A stretch of DNA of 64,000 bases from Blastocatellia bacterium (GTDB taxonomy: Bacteria > Acidobacteriota > Blastocatellia > Chloracidobacteriales > Chloracidobacteriaceae), in assembly GCA_019695185.1 (NCBI GenBank), contig JAIBAN010000010.1:62001-126000 (forward strand). The letters are read 5' to 3'. Of this stretch, positions 1-8,701 are shown piece by piece; the first letter of the stretch is position 1, and every line of letters starts with the position of its first letter. A model generated the notes under the pieces. It was not told the origin of the DNA. It searched no databases and saw only the letters and a list, made by a program, of their open reading frames with translations. The position numbers and the translations under genes are program-made.

Positions 1-355
1 CGGACCAGAGGGCCAGGCGGGCTGATTCAAGCGGGCGGAGCCACCATGCCCACAGGACCACGCCCACGACTGCCAGAGCCGCAGTGGGAAACCGGGCCGC
101 TCCTTCGGTCTCACCCCAAAGGTGCATTCCACTCCCGGCCAACCAATACAGCAAAATGGGTTTTTCGAACCAGGGCTTTCCCAGCAACGTGGGGGTGATC
201 AGGTTGCCGGTAGGGCCGGTGACTTCGCGTGCCACCTGGACATAGCGAGGTTCATCCGGCCCCAAAAAGCCAAGTGCTCCGAGTTTCCACCAGCACAGGA
301 AGGCGGCCAACACGGCCACTCCCCATAACCCGGCTGCAAAAGACCGCTGGTTCAT
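1..355 (-). CDS. GT39/ArnT-like membrane glycosyltransferase, C-terminus outside window
   Basis: Partial gene: the ATG is at 355 and the frame stays open to the window edge, giving 118 residues. Translation shows an N-terminal membrane segment (about residues 7-23) followed by GPDEPRYVQVAREV (32-45), ITP.LLGKPWFEKPILLYWLAG and AARFP. This is the signature of the first periplasmic loop of GT39/ArnT/PMT-type transferases, where the Asp-Glu pair (D34, E35) is the conserved acidic site. Family members move a sugar from a polyprenyl-phosphate carrier to lipid or protein acceptors outside the cytoplasm. It starts 15 bases after the ssb stop on the same strand, so the two may be co-transcribed. The acceptor cannot be inferred from the fragment. 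Confidence 0.85.
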   Translation of the reverse strand, partial: MNQRSFAAGLWGVAVLAAFLCWWKLGALGFLGPDEPRYVQVAREVTGPTGNLITPTLLGKPWFEKPILLYWLAGSGMHLWGETEGAARFPTAALAVVGVVLWAWWLRPLESARLALWS

Positions 356-370
356 AACCGGACCCGTTGC

Positions 371-823
371 CTAGAAGGGAATATCGTCTTCATTCAGGTC
401 ACTGCCTTCATCCGGCTCCGAGGCCGGGCCGGGTGCTGACATGGCAGACCGGCCAAAGGATTCGGAGCGACTGCCACCACCGCCCTCGGATTTATTGTCA
501 ATGAAGTGCAGTTCAGTTCCGGTTACTTCCAGTGAGGTTTGGGTCACCCCATCCCGGTTTTTCCATTCCTTGGTCGAAAGACGTCCTTCAACATAGACCT
601 GGCGGCCTTTGGCCAAATACTTATTGGCCAGTTCGGCCTTTTCGCGCCAAAAAGTAACTCTGAACCAAGTCGTTGTTTCACCACCGGCTTCACCCGGACG
701 ACCGTCCTTTTTTCGTTCAGTGGTGGCCACATTGAAAGAGCAGACCGGCACATTTTGGGACGTGTAGCGCATATCGGGATCACGTCCCAGGTATCCGACA
801 ATAATGATTTTGTTAAACGACAT
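371..823 (-). CDS. ssb: Single-stranded DNA-binding protein
   Basis: 150 residues, a normal length for bacterial SSB. The OB-fold opens with MSFNKIIIVGYLGRDPDMRY and contains WFRVTFWREKAELANKYLAKG and VYVEGRL (to about residue 108). A Gly/Ser-rich linker leads to an acidic tail ending DDIPF, the tip that docks partner repair proteins. The ATG at 823 has a purine-rich AAGGGGAAA just upstream. SSB coats exposed single strands in replication, recombination and repair; recN, ruvA, xerD and dnaG lie in the same window but not in one operon with it. Confidence 0.96.
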   Translation of the reverse strand: MSFNKIIIVGYLGRDPDMRYTSQNVPVCSFNVATTERKKDGRPGEAGGETTTWFRVTFWREKAELANKYLAKGRQVYVEGRLSTKEWKNRDGVTQTSLEVTGTELHFIDNKSEGGGGSRSESFGRSAMSAPGPASEPDEGSDLNEDDIPF

Positions 824-883
824 GAAAATTTCCCCTTGGGTTAAAATCGAATGGTGGAGAGCAGCGACAAAGCTATTTCGTTG

Positions 884-1576
884 TCAGGCAGTTGGAAAAA
901 GTGCTTCCCGGTAAAACCGGAGGACCCGGTGCCACGCATCCCTCGCATCCTCCGCCCGGAAAACCTGGGGGCGGGAATCATTAAAAAAGGCATGATCGGC
1001 TTCGGGATAGATATGGAATTCGTGGGCTTTGCCCAGCCGGGTTAAATCCGCTTCGAGTTGGTGCACCATCTCCACTGTGACAAACGTGTCCTTGGCGGCG
1101 TAGAGCCCCAGCACCGGAGCCTCCAGCCGAGCCAGATCGGGTGCCACTCCCGGGAATCCTCCGTAGAACACCACGCAGGCACCAATCGCTGGATTTTGAC
1201 AGGCACTGTAGAGGGAGAGCAATCCCCCCATGCAGAACCCGACGGACCCGACTTTGGGAAAACCGTTTGTTTCCGGCATTGCCAAAAGGCCTGCCACAGC
1301 AGCCTTAAGATCCGCTTCGGCCTGGTCTATCCGCAAGCTCATCATGAGTTTACCAGCCTCATCCGGCGAAGTCGTGGAAGTCCCATGATAAAGATCGGGC
1401 GCAAAGGCCACAAACCCTTCCGCAGCCAACCGGTCACAAATGGTTTGAATGTGCGGGACGAGCCCCCACCATTCCTGAAGGACGAGAACTCCGGGGCCGC
1501 CGACCGCCGCCGGTTTGGCCAGATATCCGGAAATTGAAGTGGTTCCGGAGGTAAATGTGTGCAGAGCGCCAGGCAT
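884..1576 (-). CDS. Dienelactone hydrolase family protein
   Basis: 230 residues from the ATG at 1576, chosen because GGAG lies five bases upstream; an in-frame extension to 1669 has no such site. Alpha/beta-hydrolase with a cysteine nucleophile in GFCMGG (C115), acid D163 in AKDTF and H195 in EADHAFF, the Cys-Asp-His triad of dienelactone hydrolases. The family opens cyclic dienelactones in chloroaromatic catabolism, but many members act on unknown esters. No catabolic genes surround it, so the substrate is unknown. It lies upstream of ssb on the same strand. Confidence 0.9.
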   Translation of the reverse strand: MPGALHTFTSGTTSISGYLAKPAAVGGPGVLVLQEWWGLVPHIQTICDRLAAEGFVAFAPDLYHGTSTTSPDEAGKLMMSLRIDQAEADLKAAVAGLLAMPETNGFPKVGSVGFCMGGLLSLYSACQNPAIGACVVFYGGFPGVAPDLARLEAPVLGLYAAKDTFVTVEMVHQLEADLTRLGKAHEFHIYPEADHAFFNDSRPQVFRAEDARDAWHRVLRFYREALFPTA

Positions 1577-1763
1577 AATTTCTCCAACGTAAACGGACTC
1601 AACCAAAAAGTGCCGAACTCTACAGGATGCAGGGATGACTTGACAAGCTATCCGGGATTCCACTAACAACAGATGCGTCTCGCAGACCGGCCTTGTAACC
1701 GGATCCTTTCCGGATCTGGTTCGGCGGGTGGTATCTCATTTCAATTCTAAGGAATACCTCTTT

Positions 1764-2873
1764 ATGCACCAACCCGATCTCAACCGGGATGTCTTTTCAC
1801 CCATCAAACTCTTTGCCCACATGGACCGCATGCATGACTGGTGGCAGGGGAACAATGTGTATCCCATTACCATGGAACTCAGTCCTTCGACCATCTGCAA
1901 TCATTTTTGTACCTGGTGTATGCATGGAGGATATTTCGGGTCCCATAAAGGGGATGACAAATCGCTCAAAGCGTTTCCTGACAGCAGTGTCATGCCGGTT
2001 GATTTCTATCGCGGGCTGGTGGATGAGCTGTTCGAGCTGGGAACCAAATCCATGATTTTTTCCGGCAGCGGTGAGCCCTTTGTCAACCCCAATCTCATGG
2101 AATTCATTGAGTATACCACCCAAAAGGGGATCGAAACGGCTGTGATTACCCACGGCGGTCTGCTGACCCCGGAAAAAGCCAAAGTGGTTGCCGCCAACTG
2201 TACCTGGATCCGGATCTCACTGAACGCCGGGACTGCTGCCACACGAAAGCAGATTCACAAAGTGGATGACTTCGAAAAAGTTCTTGGAAACCTTGCATAT
2301 CTCGCTGAAGAAAAAAGACTTCAGGGGTCGAAGGTGCAGATTGGAGCCCAAATTGCCGTCTCGCCTGAGAATCAGGATGAGATCGAAACGGCTGTCCTCC
2401 GGGTGCGGGAAACCGGGATTGATTATTTTCAGGTTAAACCTGTGATCCTTCATCCAATGTCATCGCCAACTCAGTATGAGAAAGACTTCTATCTTAATAC
2501 ACTACATCAGGCAAGAGAGTCTAAAGTACATGAAACAAATGACTTCAAGGTTTTTGTCAAAGAGGATCAGTTTGCCGGTGTCCTGGCTGACGATTATGAA
2601 CGCGGCAGCTACTCCAAGTGTTACGCTACATTTTTCCCTGTAATTGAAGCAAATAAAAAGGTTTACTATTGTTCACAAACTCGTGGTCTGCCAGCCTTCT
2701 GCCTTGGCGATCTGGCGCACCAAAGTTTTCGTGAAATTTGGGAAAGTCCGCACCGTCAGACTGTGAATAACAACATCAATGTAGCGGAGTGTCAGCCGAT
2801 TTGTCGGTGTCATCCCATCAATAAGGTCCTGTGGACATTGCGCCATCCCAAAAACAACATCAATTTCGTCTAA
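1764..2873 (+). CDS. Radical SAM protein with SPASM-like C-terminal cysteines
   Basis: 369 residues from ATG 1764, which has AAGGAA nine bases upstream; an upstream GTG at 1728 lacks a site. The 4Fe-4S motif CNHFCTWC places C45, C49 and C52 as CxxxCxxC, and SGSGEPFVNPN matches the GGEP-like SAM-binding stretch. The C-terminus has further cysteines (KCYATFF, YYCSQT, AFCLGD, ECQPICRC), as in SPASM/twitch domains that bind auxiliary clusters. Such enzymes modify peptides, sugars or nucleoside-linked metabolites. The next gene is an NAD-dependent epimerase about 75 bases downstream, suggesting modification of a sugar-type substrate (inference). The last 450 bases are visibly more A+T-rich than the neighbours, a hint of transfer. 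Confidence 0.85.
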   Translation: MHQPDLNRDVFSPIKLFAHMDRMHDWWQGNNVYPITMELSPSTICNHFCTWCMHGGYFGSHKGDDKSLKAFPDSSVMPVDFYRGLVDELFELGTKSMIFSGSGEPFVNPNLMEFIEYTTQKGIETAVITHGGLLTPEKAKVVAANCTWIRISLNAGTAATRKQIHKVDDFEKVLGNLAYLAEEKRLQGSKVQIGAQIAVSPENQDEIETAVLRVRETGIDYFQVKPVILHPMSSPTQYEKDFYLNTLHQARESKVHETNDFKVFVKEDQFAGVLADDYERGSYSKCYATFFPVIEANKKVYYCSQTRGLPAFCLGDLAHQSFREIWESPHRQTVNNNINVAECQPICRCHPINKVLWTLRHPKNNINFV

Positions 2874-2948
2874 ACCCGGAACCGGAAACCAACGGGTGGG
2901 AAACCCCCCCCATTGGGATCTTTCCTCGAGCAGGTGGCATTTCCAAAT

Positions 2949-3785
2949 ATGAAGTCGAAGGTCTTGGTAACCGGTGGCCAAGGATATCTGGGAATTTGTT
3001 TAACTGATTTCTTTCAGGCTGCATCACTTTCCCGGCGGGGAGGGGGCGATCTCCTTGCCGCCGATGTGTCCGCTTACGACACCATCATCCACTGTGCAGC
3101 CGTGATTGATAAAAGTGGCGGGCAGGGAACTCTCTGCCAACGAGCCAATCTCGCCCTGGCTGCCAGAATTGCCGGACTGGCACAACCTCATCAGACCGTC
3201 ATTTACACCTCAACCAAGGATGTCTATGGCATTCATGCAGAGCGATTCCAAACGGTTCCTGAAACCTGTCCTACCGCCTATCAGGGGCAAAGTCCATATG
3301 CCTGGTCCAAACGGTTGGGGGAGGACATCCTGCTCGCCGCTGCAACCCAAAAAGGTTTTCGCCTGGGGATTTTCCGGCTGGCAACGGTTTTTGCCCCGGC
3401 GACTCCGGATAATCCCGGTGGGTGGGTATCAAAGTTTGCGGCGCAGTTGCGCAAAGGCGGTGAACTCCACTTACGATGGAGCGGGCAGCAGGTCCGGGAC
3501 ATTCTTCCGGTGGGAGAATTGGGCCGGGCCTGTCAGGCTTTTATTGCATCTGGCCGTCAATTTGGCTTGTATAACGTTGGAGGAGGGCTCAAAAACAGCG
3601 GCACCTTGAAAGAATTCGCCCTCATGCTGGCCGAAATTCACCGGATTCCCAGTGCTTTGGTGCAAACCCGACCCGACCCAGTTCCGGGTGACCAGTTCCG
3701 TTACATTTCAGATTTAACCCGACTGCGACAGGAACTTGACTGGGAACCCACCTTTGATTTGGGGGGAGCGCTGGCCATGGTCTGA
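2949..3785 (+). CDS. NAD-dependent epimerase/dehydratase family protein (extended SDR)
   Basis: 278 residues from ATG 2949; a TTG at 2913 would add 12 residues without family support. Rossmann motif TGGQGYLG (8-15), YTSTKDVYG as the serine/threonine strand, and the active-site pair Y117/K121 in SPYAWSK identify an extended short-chain dehydrogenase acting on nucleotide sugars or similar polyols. The stretch between the Gly motif and IIHCAA is shorter than in most GalE-type enzymes, so part of the Rossmann half is reduced. It follows the radical SAM gene and probably works in the same pathway. The substrate cannot be determined. Confidence 0.85.
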   Translation: MKSKVLVTGGQGYLGICLTDFFQAASLSRRGGGDLLAADVSAYDTIIHCAAVIDKSGGQGTLCQRANLALAARIAGLAQPHQTVIYTSTKDVYGIHAERFQTVPETCPTAYQGQSPYAWSKRLGEDILLAAATQKGFRLGIFRLATVFAPATPDNPGGWVSKFAAQLRKGGELHLRWSGQQVRDILPVGELGRACQAFIASGRQFGLYNVGGGLKNSGTLKEFALMLAEIHRIPSALVQTRPDPVPGDQFRYISDLTRLRQELDWEPTFDLGGALAMV

Positions 3786-3808
3786 GTCCTGCCGCACCAT
3801 CTCTTGGG

Positions 3809-4492
3809 TCATGCTTCCGGGCGCACGCTGATTTCCGCCGAGACATCCCATTCGATTCGAAACGAGCAGGCAGGATCACCTTGTTGCCGACAGGCAGTAA
3901 TCCGGGCGGTCACGTGTTTGCCGCCGCACAATTGAACGGCCTGCCGAAAGTATCCCAATCCGCTTTGGCAATAATGTGAGGGTGGCGGCTCGTCGTAATT
4001 GATCCGCAGCGTGGCAGCCTGCTTGCCTGATGAATCGGTTGCCTCCGGAATATAATCGGCCTCGCCAAAGGTCTGATAGGTTTTGGACATGACGGCTGTC
4101 AGTTGAAGCAATCCTTTGACATCCTTGCGCATTAGCGGCTCATAGGTTCCCCCCAGATTAAGGTCGGCGGAAAAAGCTCCCAGTTCCTCAAAAAGGGTGG
4201 GGTGCATGGCACCAATTTCCTTCTGAATAGCCATATCCAACCGGATCAGTGTGGCCAATGAATACCACTCTCCCACATACACTGTTTTAACAAGCAGGGC
4301 GCGGTCAGATTCCGGCAGGTTTTGTAAAACTTTTTTCAGGGTGGGAATCCCATGCTTGAGATGGAGAAACAGCAATCGTGATTTGATCAGCGTGCCCTGA
4401 ACCCGTTTTTCAGCCAGGGCATGTATTTGTGTTTCGAGTTGAGTTTCGGTGGGACTGGTACAGCAAATGGGCAATGGAATACTGATGGTCAT
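3809..4492 (-). CDS. DUF2378 (TIGR02265-like) protein with V4R/heme-NO-binding-like end
   Basis: 227 residues. The body reads like the DUF2378 family first noted as a paralogous set in Myxococcus: VQGTLIKSRLLFLHLKHG near the start, then ALLVKTVYVGEWYSLATLIRL. The C-terminal part GLGYFRQAVQLCGGKHVTA followed by CRQQGDPACSFRIEW resembles the 4-vinyl-reductase/heme-NO-binding fold, with C-x-Q-x3-P-x-C-x-F as the typical closing strand. Function is unknown; related folds bind small ligands or metals. It converges on the epimerase gene (23 bases between stops) and lies downstream of xerD. The assignment is by pattern recognition and should be treated as family-level only. Confidence 0.6.
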   Translation of the reverse strand: MTISIPLPICCTSPTETQLETQIHALAEKRVQGTLIKSRLLFLHLKHGIPTLKKVLQNLPESDRALLVKTVYVGEWYSLATLIRLDMAIQKEIGAMHPTLFEELGAFSADLNLGGTYEPLMRKDVKGLLQLTAVMSKTYQTFGEADYIPEATDSSGKQAATLRINYDEPPPSHYCQSGLGYFRQAVQLCGGKHVTARITACRQQGDPACSFRIEWDVSAEISVRPEA

Positions 4493-4574
4493 AGAAGTAG
4501 GGGTTGGGGCGAATGGAAAAGAAGAATCTTTTCACATAATGTTCATTATCAGACTCAAAAGATATTTGAAAAAT

Positions 4575-5495
4575 CTACCTTCCCTCGCGGGCCCTCGGAT
4601 GAAATTTCTCATAAATATCCTTCAGTCGCTGGTTGGTAATATGTGTATAAACCTGGGTGGTGGCAATATCGCTATGCCCCAATAACAACTGGACCGAGCG
4701 CAAATCCGCTCCGTATTCAAGCAAGTGAGTGGCGAAGCTGTGCCGGAGCATGTGCGGTGTCATTCGTCCCAAACCTGCCCTCCGCCCATATTCCGAGATC
4801 AATTTCCAGCAGATTTGCCGGTTCAGCGGCTTCCCTTGGCTTGTTAAAAAGAGTGCTTCCTCCAACCGGTGGGGCTTTTTGGTCCGCTCCTGGGACGCCA
4901 ACAGTTTGGTTCTGGCCTCCAGATAACGCCGCATCCAATCCAGGGCAGAACGGCCAATCGGGACCTGCCGCTGCTTGCTGCCTTTTCCTAAACAGGTCAC
5001 AATCCCGGTTTCAAGATTGCAGTCCCCCAACTGCAACCCCACCGTTTCCGATACCCGCATTCCGGTGGCATACATGAGTTCGAGCAGAGTCCGGTCCCGC
5101 AGGCCATCAAAGGTCTGGCTGTCCGGCTGGGCCAACAGTTTTTCGATTTCCTGTACCGTTAGGACTTGAGGGAGGGTCTGCCAGGTTTTGGGAGTATTCA
5201 AATTGGCCGTTGGATCCGACTTCAAATGACCGTCCAATAACAAAAACTTGAAGTAGTTCCGCACCGTGACCAGAACCCGGCCGATTGAGCGAGCCTCCAG
5301 TCCGCTTTTTTTCAACCATTCCAAAAATCCAAGCAGGTTTTTCTGATCCAGTGAGTGAGGGGCCTTCCCCAGACTTTGGGCAAAGTCGGTCACTTTTTTA
5401 AGGTCGCGGGCATAAGCTTCCAGTGTATTGGCTGAAAGTCCCCGTTCAACCCGAAGATAGCCTAAAAATTCCTTTTCCAGATTCCGTGCCGTCAT
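4575..5495 (-). CDS. xerD: Tyrosine recombinase XerD
   Basis: 306 residues, the usual length. The N-terminal SAM-like core-binding domain (1-100, GLSANTLEAYARDL) is followed by the catalytic domain with all conserved residues: R147 in TGMRVSE, K171 in LGKGSKQR, H248 and R251 in TPHMLRHSFATHLL, H274 in LLGHSDIATTQ, and nucleophile Y283 in VYTH. XerC/XerD act at dif during division to resolve chromosome dimers. Residues such as DIYEKFHPRA at the end match XerD better than XerC. Nothing indicates an integron or phage context, supporting a housekeeping role. Confidence 0.93.
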   Translation of the reverse strand: MTARNLEKEFLGYLRVERGLSANTLEAYARDLKKVTDFAQSLGKAPHSLDQKNLLGFLEWLKKSGLEARSIGRVLVTVRNYFKFLLLDGHLKSDPTANLNTPKTWQTLPQVLTVQEIEKLLAQPDSQTFDGLRDRTLLELMYATGMRVSETVGLQLGDCNLETGIVTCLGKGSKQRQVPIGRSALDWMRRYLEARTKLLASQERTKKPHRLEEALFLTSQGKPLNRQICWKLISEYGRRAGLGRMTPHMLRHSFATHLLEYGADLRSVQLLLGHSDIATTQVYTHITNQRLKDIYEKFHPRAREGR

Positions 5496-5659
5496 AGCTT
5501 TTCAACCCGCCTCTGTGATTTCGGATGACTTTCACCGAATGCTTGACCCTGTGCCGCTGCTTCTCCTAGACTGCCCGCTTTATTTTACCCATGCCGGTCA
5601 CAGGCTTTCAGCTCGACCGAGCTTGGCCGTCATCCTGTCCGAATGAAAGCTCCGAATCA

Positions 5660-6217
5660 ATGAAAATCAAAGTTGAAGTTGTTTCCACTCGAAAAATCCG
5701 CCTTAATCTTGAGCAGGTCATTCAAAGTGTGCTTGATGCCCTGCCGCCGGAACACGTGCGGGGAATTTCCAAGGTGGTCGTGGTTGACAAAATCGAAGAG
5801 CCTTTGATCGCCCGCGAACTGCGCGACAAACTACCCTACCTCTACCACCCCCGGCAACCAAGTCATTCGGCTTGGTTTGAGCTTGCTTTGGGACCGTTTT
5901 TTGAGCAAAAAGGGGTTTTCCAGAGGCTGGCCGCGCGAATGAACCTTAAAACCAATCTAGCAAGCGCCGTTTTGGCGTTGGCTGGCCAACACTATCACAT
6001 CACACTGAAGCACGGTGTCAAAAAACAGCAGTTTGAATCGGCAGTGCGCCAGTATATTGAAAAATACTTCGTTGTCTGGCGGGACCGCCAGGCCGGGTGG
6101 CGGAAACGTCTTATGAAACCATTGCTTCCTTATGCCGACCGATTTGGTAAATGGCTGGCCAAGGAATACCAACGGCAACAACGAGCCAAGCAAAAAAGCG
6201 ACAAAGCGACAAAGTGA
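5660..6217 (+). CDS. Hypothetical protein, basic C-terminus
   Basis: 185 residues from ATG 5660; an upstream in-frame ATG at 5591 adds 23 residues of low-complexity appearance. I do not recognise the family. The middle is the most structured part: HSAWFELALGPFF, then NLASAVLALAGQHYHITLKHG and QYIEKYFVVW, suggesting alternating helices and strands. The last 45 residues are strongly basic (KQKSDKATK end). No signal peptide or membrane segment is evident. The final codons and stop (6215-6217) are written by a short repeat rich in GCGACAAA, which also continues downstream. It converges with parB. Confidence 0.6.
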   Translation: MKIKVEVVSTRKIRLNLEQVIQSVLDALPPEHVRGISKVVVVDKIEEPLIARELRDKLPYLYHPRQPSHSAWFELALGPFFEQKGVFQRLAARMNLKTNLASAVLALAGQHYHITLKHGVKKQQFESAVRQYIEKYFVVWRDRQAGWRKRLMKPLLPYADRFGKWLAKEYQRQQRAKQKSDKATK

Positions 6218-6335
6218 CAGACTGAAGGGGTGACAAACCATGACTGATTGGCTTGATTGGCTTCAAACCAGTCAAAAAATGAAACCCATCAAAAATGAAA
6301 AAAAGCCACCTGTCACCCCTTCGACCCTGTCCCCT
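6207..6335. repeat. Inverted repeat pair between the 5660 gene and parB
   Basis: The left arm contains GCGACAAA x2, then GTGACAG and AAGGGGTGACA (6225-6235). TGTCACCCCTT (6311-6321) is its perfect inverted copy, followed by GACCCTGTCCCC. The spacer is 75 bases. Left units are eight bases rather than seven. Both stop codons (6215-6217 and 6313-6315) lie within the arms. Confidence 0.7.
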
Positions 6336-7158
6336 GTTCAAGTTCCTTCTCGATTTCCCCAATCACCTTCCGGAGAGCGCTCAAGACCTCGGTGGGTTCA
6401 ATGTTCGAACGTTTAAACCTCAAGTCCAGCACAAAATCCTTTGAAGGTGACTGAAACTTGAAATTGAAGGGCTTGGGTCGTCCTTTTGTCGGGCGGTTGA
6501 CCTCCCTGACTTCGTCCCGGGTTAGCCCCTGGCTCCGAATTCGAGCGATTAACGCCCTGCGCGCCTCATCCGAAGGCTGCCGAACAATCTGCAATAAAAT
6601 TGACTTGGTGGAAATCCCTGCCTGCCGGCACAACTCCTTGATTGCAGGTGAAAGTGTACTGATTGAAAGCGCTTCGGTAATTGAGGAGCGTGATTTCCCG
6701 ATTTTTTTTGATGCCTCCTCATGCGTATACCCAAACCGGTCAACCAACGCGTGCAACCCTTCTGCTTCTTCATAGGGAGTCAGGTCTTTGCGTTGGAGGT
6801 TTTCGATGAGCGCAATTTCCGCTACCGCCCGGTCATCCACTTCCATTTCAATACATGGAAGCTCCGCCAATCCCGCCGCCAGACTGGCGCGATACCGGCG
6901 CTCGCCGGAAATAATCATAAAACGGCCACCCACCTGGCTCGGTCGGACCAATAATGGTTCCAAAACCCCTTTTTCCTTGATCGAAGCAGTCAACTCTGTC
7001 AAATCGCCGATCTCAACCCGGGGCTGGAGCGGGTTCGGTTCCAGCCGCTGGATTGGAATCATGCGCCCGATAGGTGCCCCGGAACGTGACCACAGTTCCT
7101 CAACGTAATGGGCCTCATGGCGCATTTTAATCGTAGCGGGTAAGCCCTTCTTAGACAC
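6313..7158 (-). CDS. parB: ParB/Spo0J-type chromosome partitioning protein
   Basis: 281 residues from GTG 7158, chosen because AGGAGG lies nine bases upstream and the start overlaps the parA stop by eight bases; the open frame runs further but without support. N-domain box [12 protein letters not shown] carries the CTP/arginine patch, preceded by NPLQPR and followed by [19 protein letters not shown]. The HTH that reads parS is around [21 protein letters not shown]. The C-terminus is short. ParB loads on parS and works with ParA to segregate origins. The last residues (GTGSKG) and stop lie inside an inverted repeat arm. Confidence 0.93.
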   Translation of the reverse strand: MSKKGLPATIKMRHEAHYVEELWSRSGAPIGRMIPIQRLEPNPLQPRVEIGDLTELTASIKEKGVLEPLLVRPSQVGGRFMIISGERRYRASLAAGLAELPCIEMEVDDRAVAEIALIENLQRKDLTPYEEAEGLHALVDRFGYTHEEASKKIGKSRSSITEALSISTLSPAIKELCRQAGISTKSILLQIVRQPSDEARRALIARIRSQGLTRDEVREVNRPTKGRPKPFNFKFQSPSKDFVLDLRFKRSNIEPTEVLSALRKVIGEIEKELEQGTGSKG

Positions 7159-7960
7159 GACGCAGAACCTCCTCACATAAAGTGGAATACTCGTTGGCAC
7201 CGGTGGAGCCCGGCGCATAAGTAAAAATTGACTCTCGGTAGGCGGGGCTTTCCTCCAGCCGAACCGATTTGGTAATGACGGTATCAAATACCCGCTCGCC
7301 AAAGACACGGGTGATTTGTTGGTGAATATCCCTGGACAAGGTGGTGCGGCGGTCGTGGAGTGTCACTAAAACCCCCAGAATCTGAAGGTTCGGATTCGGT
7401 CGGGCTTTGATCTTTTCCACCGTTTCAAGCAGGTCGTCGGTTCCCTCCAAGGCAAAGTACGAGGACTGGATGGGAATGATGACATAGGTCGAGGCAACCA
7501 AAGCATTAACAGTTATCAGACCCAAGGTTGGTGGAGTATCCACAACAATAAAATCGTAGGTTTCGCTCAAACTGTCAAGCCGATCCTTGAGCCGAAAAGG
7601 AGCATCGAACTCTCCGACCAGCCGGCTTTCAAACTTTGCCAGACTAATCCGAGCCGGTAGCAAGTCAAGTCCCGGCACCGGGCTGGGCTGAATCACCCTT
7701 TGCACGGGTAAGGTTAAATCAGTCAGAAAATCGTAGGCTGAGAGGTCAACCTCGTTCATGACCAAATAAGACAATGTGCTGTTGGCCTGCGGGTCCAAAT
7801 CCAAAAGCAGGACCTTTTTCCCTTTTCCGGCCAAGGCCGCAGCCAGATTGATGGCAGTGGTCGTTTTTCCGACCCCGCCTTTTTGATTCGCTATGGCAAT
7901 TATCTGTGCCTGTGGTTTAGGTGCCGACTGTCGCTTGATTCCATTTGTATGTGCGCTCAT
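7151..7960 (-). CDS. parA: ParA-family chromosome partitioning ATPase
   Basis: 269 residues. Deviant Walker A KGGVGKTT (27-34) with the signature lysine, Walker A' region [19 protein letters not shown], and [15 protein letters not shown] identify a ParA/Soj ATPase. It dimerises on ATP, binds DNA nonspecifically and is stimulated by ParB. The gene precedes and overlaps parB, a typical translationally coupled pair. There is no long N-terminal HTH domain, as expected for a chromosomal rather than plasmid P1-type ParA. Confidence 0.95.
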   Translation of the reverse strand: MSAHTNGIKRQSAPKPQAQIIAIANQKGGVGKTTTAINLAAALAGKGKKVLLLDLDPQANSTLSYLVMNEVDLSAYDFLTDLTLPVQRVIQPSPVPGLDLLPARISLAKFESRLVGEFDAPFRLKDRLDSLSETYDFIVVDTPPTLGLITVNALVASTYVIIPIQSSYFALEGTDDLLETVEKIKARPNPNLQILGVLVTLHDRRTTLSRDIHQQITRVFGERVFDTVITKSVRLEESPAYRESIFTYAPGSTGANEYSTLCEEVLRRV

Positions 7961-7998
7961 AAGCTTTTTTCCGGCGGTTGACCGTTCCCCTTCCCCGC

Positions 7999-8520
7999 CT
8001 ACATTTTATATCGGTCAATGTCTGACTCATCTATTTCGTCGGGCCAATCCATTTCCACTTCCTCGGTTTCATCAGGGTCCTGCGAGGCCTCATTGGCGGT
8101 TTCAGCCGCATCCTGCTCAACCAGAGTGGCGCTGGAATCCCGAATCACATCCTCATTGACAAAAATTGGAGCATCTGTTCGTAAAGCCAAAGCAATGGCA
8201 TCGCTGGGGCGGGCATCCAAAATGATCAATTTTTCCCCGACCTGCAATTCAATCACGGCGTAGAAGGTATTGTCCCGCAATTCCGTCACGACAATGCGTC
8301 GGACGGCCCCCCCAATCTGAAAAATCAGATTTCGCAGTAAATCGTGAGTCATCGGACGGGGCGGCGCTACCTTCTCGATTTCAAAGGCAATCGCATTTGC
8401 CTCAAATGGCCCCACCCAGATCGGCAACATCACCTCGCTTTGCACATCCTTCAAAATTACAATTGGCGTATTGGCTGCCGGGTCAATCATCAATCCCCGG
8501 ATTTTCATTTCAATTTCCAT
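7999..8520 (-). CDS. Bifunctional nuclease family (DUF151) protein
   Basis: 173 residues with ATG 8520 and GAGGG five bases upstream. The BFN domain covers residues 1-130: GLMIDPAANTPIVILKD, LPIWVGPFEANAIAFEIE, PRPMTHDLLRNLI and ARPSDAIALALR are characteristic. Some family members show nuclease activity on RNA and DNA, but the in vivo role is poorly known. The remaining 40 residues are acidic, with many Asp and Glu, and look disordered. It sits upstream of parAB on the same strand and has its own likely promoter. Confidence 0.88.
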   Translation of the reverse strand: MEIEMKIRGLMIDPAANTPIVILKDVQSEVMLPIWVGPFEANAIAFEIEKVAPPRPMTHDLLRNLIFQIGGAVRRIVVTELRDNTFYAVIELQVGEKLIILDARPSDAIALALRTDAPIFVNEDVIRDSSATLVEQDAAETANEASQDPDETEEVEMDWPDEIDESDIDRYKM

Positions 8521-8563
8521 AAATCCCTCTTTGCCGTGTCGGACTCTTCCGGTTCTTTCTAAG

Positions 8564-8591
8564 ACTATACTAACTCTTACCGAAAGAACAA
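8564..8591 (-). promoter_or_regulatory. Sigma-70-like promoter of the DUF151 gene
   Basis: On the minus strand TTGTTC (8586-8591) and TATAGT (8564-8569) are separated by 16 bases and end about 43 bases before the ATG at 8520. The -10 box is good, the -35 box moderate. Confidence 0.45.
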
Positions 8592-8601
8592 GTTAAAACA
8601 A

Positions 8602-8619
8602 TTGTCGGCGCGCCGACAA
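8602..8619. repeat. Perfect 18-bp palindrome, possible recN terminator
   Basis: TTGTCGGCG followed directly by CGCCGACAA. As RNA from the recN strand it would fold a seven-pair stem with a CGCG loop followed by TTGTTTT, so it could end recN transcription. The inner 16 bases recur at 41174-41189 within hrpB. Confidence 0.5.
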
Positions 8620-8701
8620 AATAACAGGACGGTGTGACCCCGGTGATTTCCAGCATTGATTTGCGTACAGATGGGGCTTTGCCTTAACCAACCACCCCCT
8701 C

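Noticed and set aside
6225..6321. Rho-independent terminator between convergent genes
   Set aside because: The 75-base spacer is too long and no T-run follows; better explained as an array pair.
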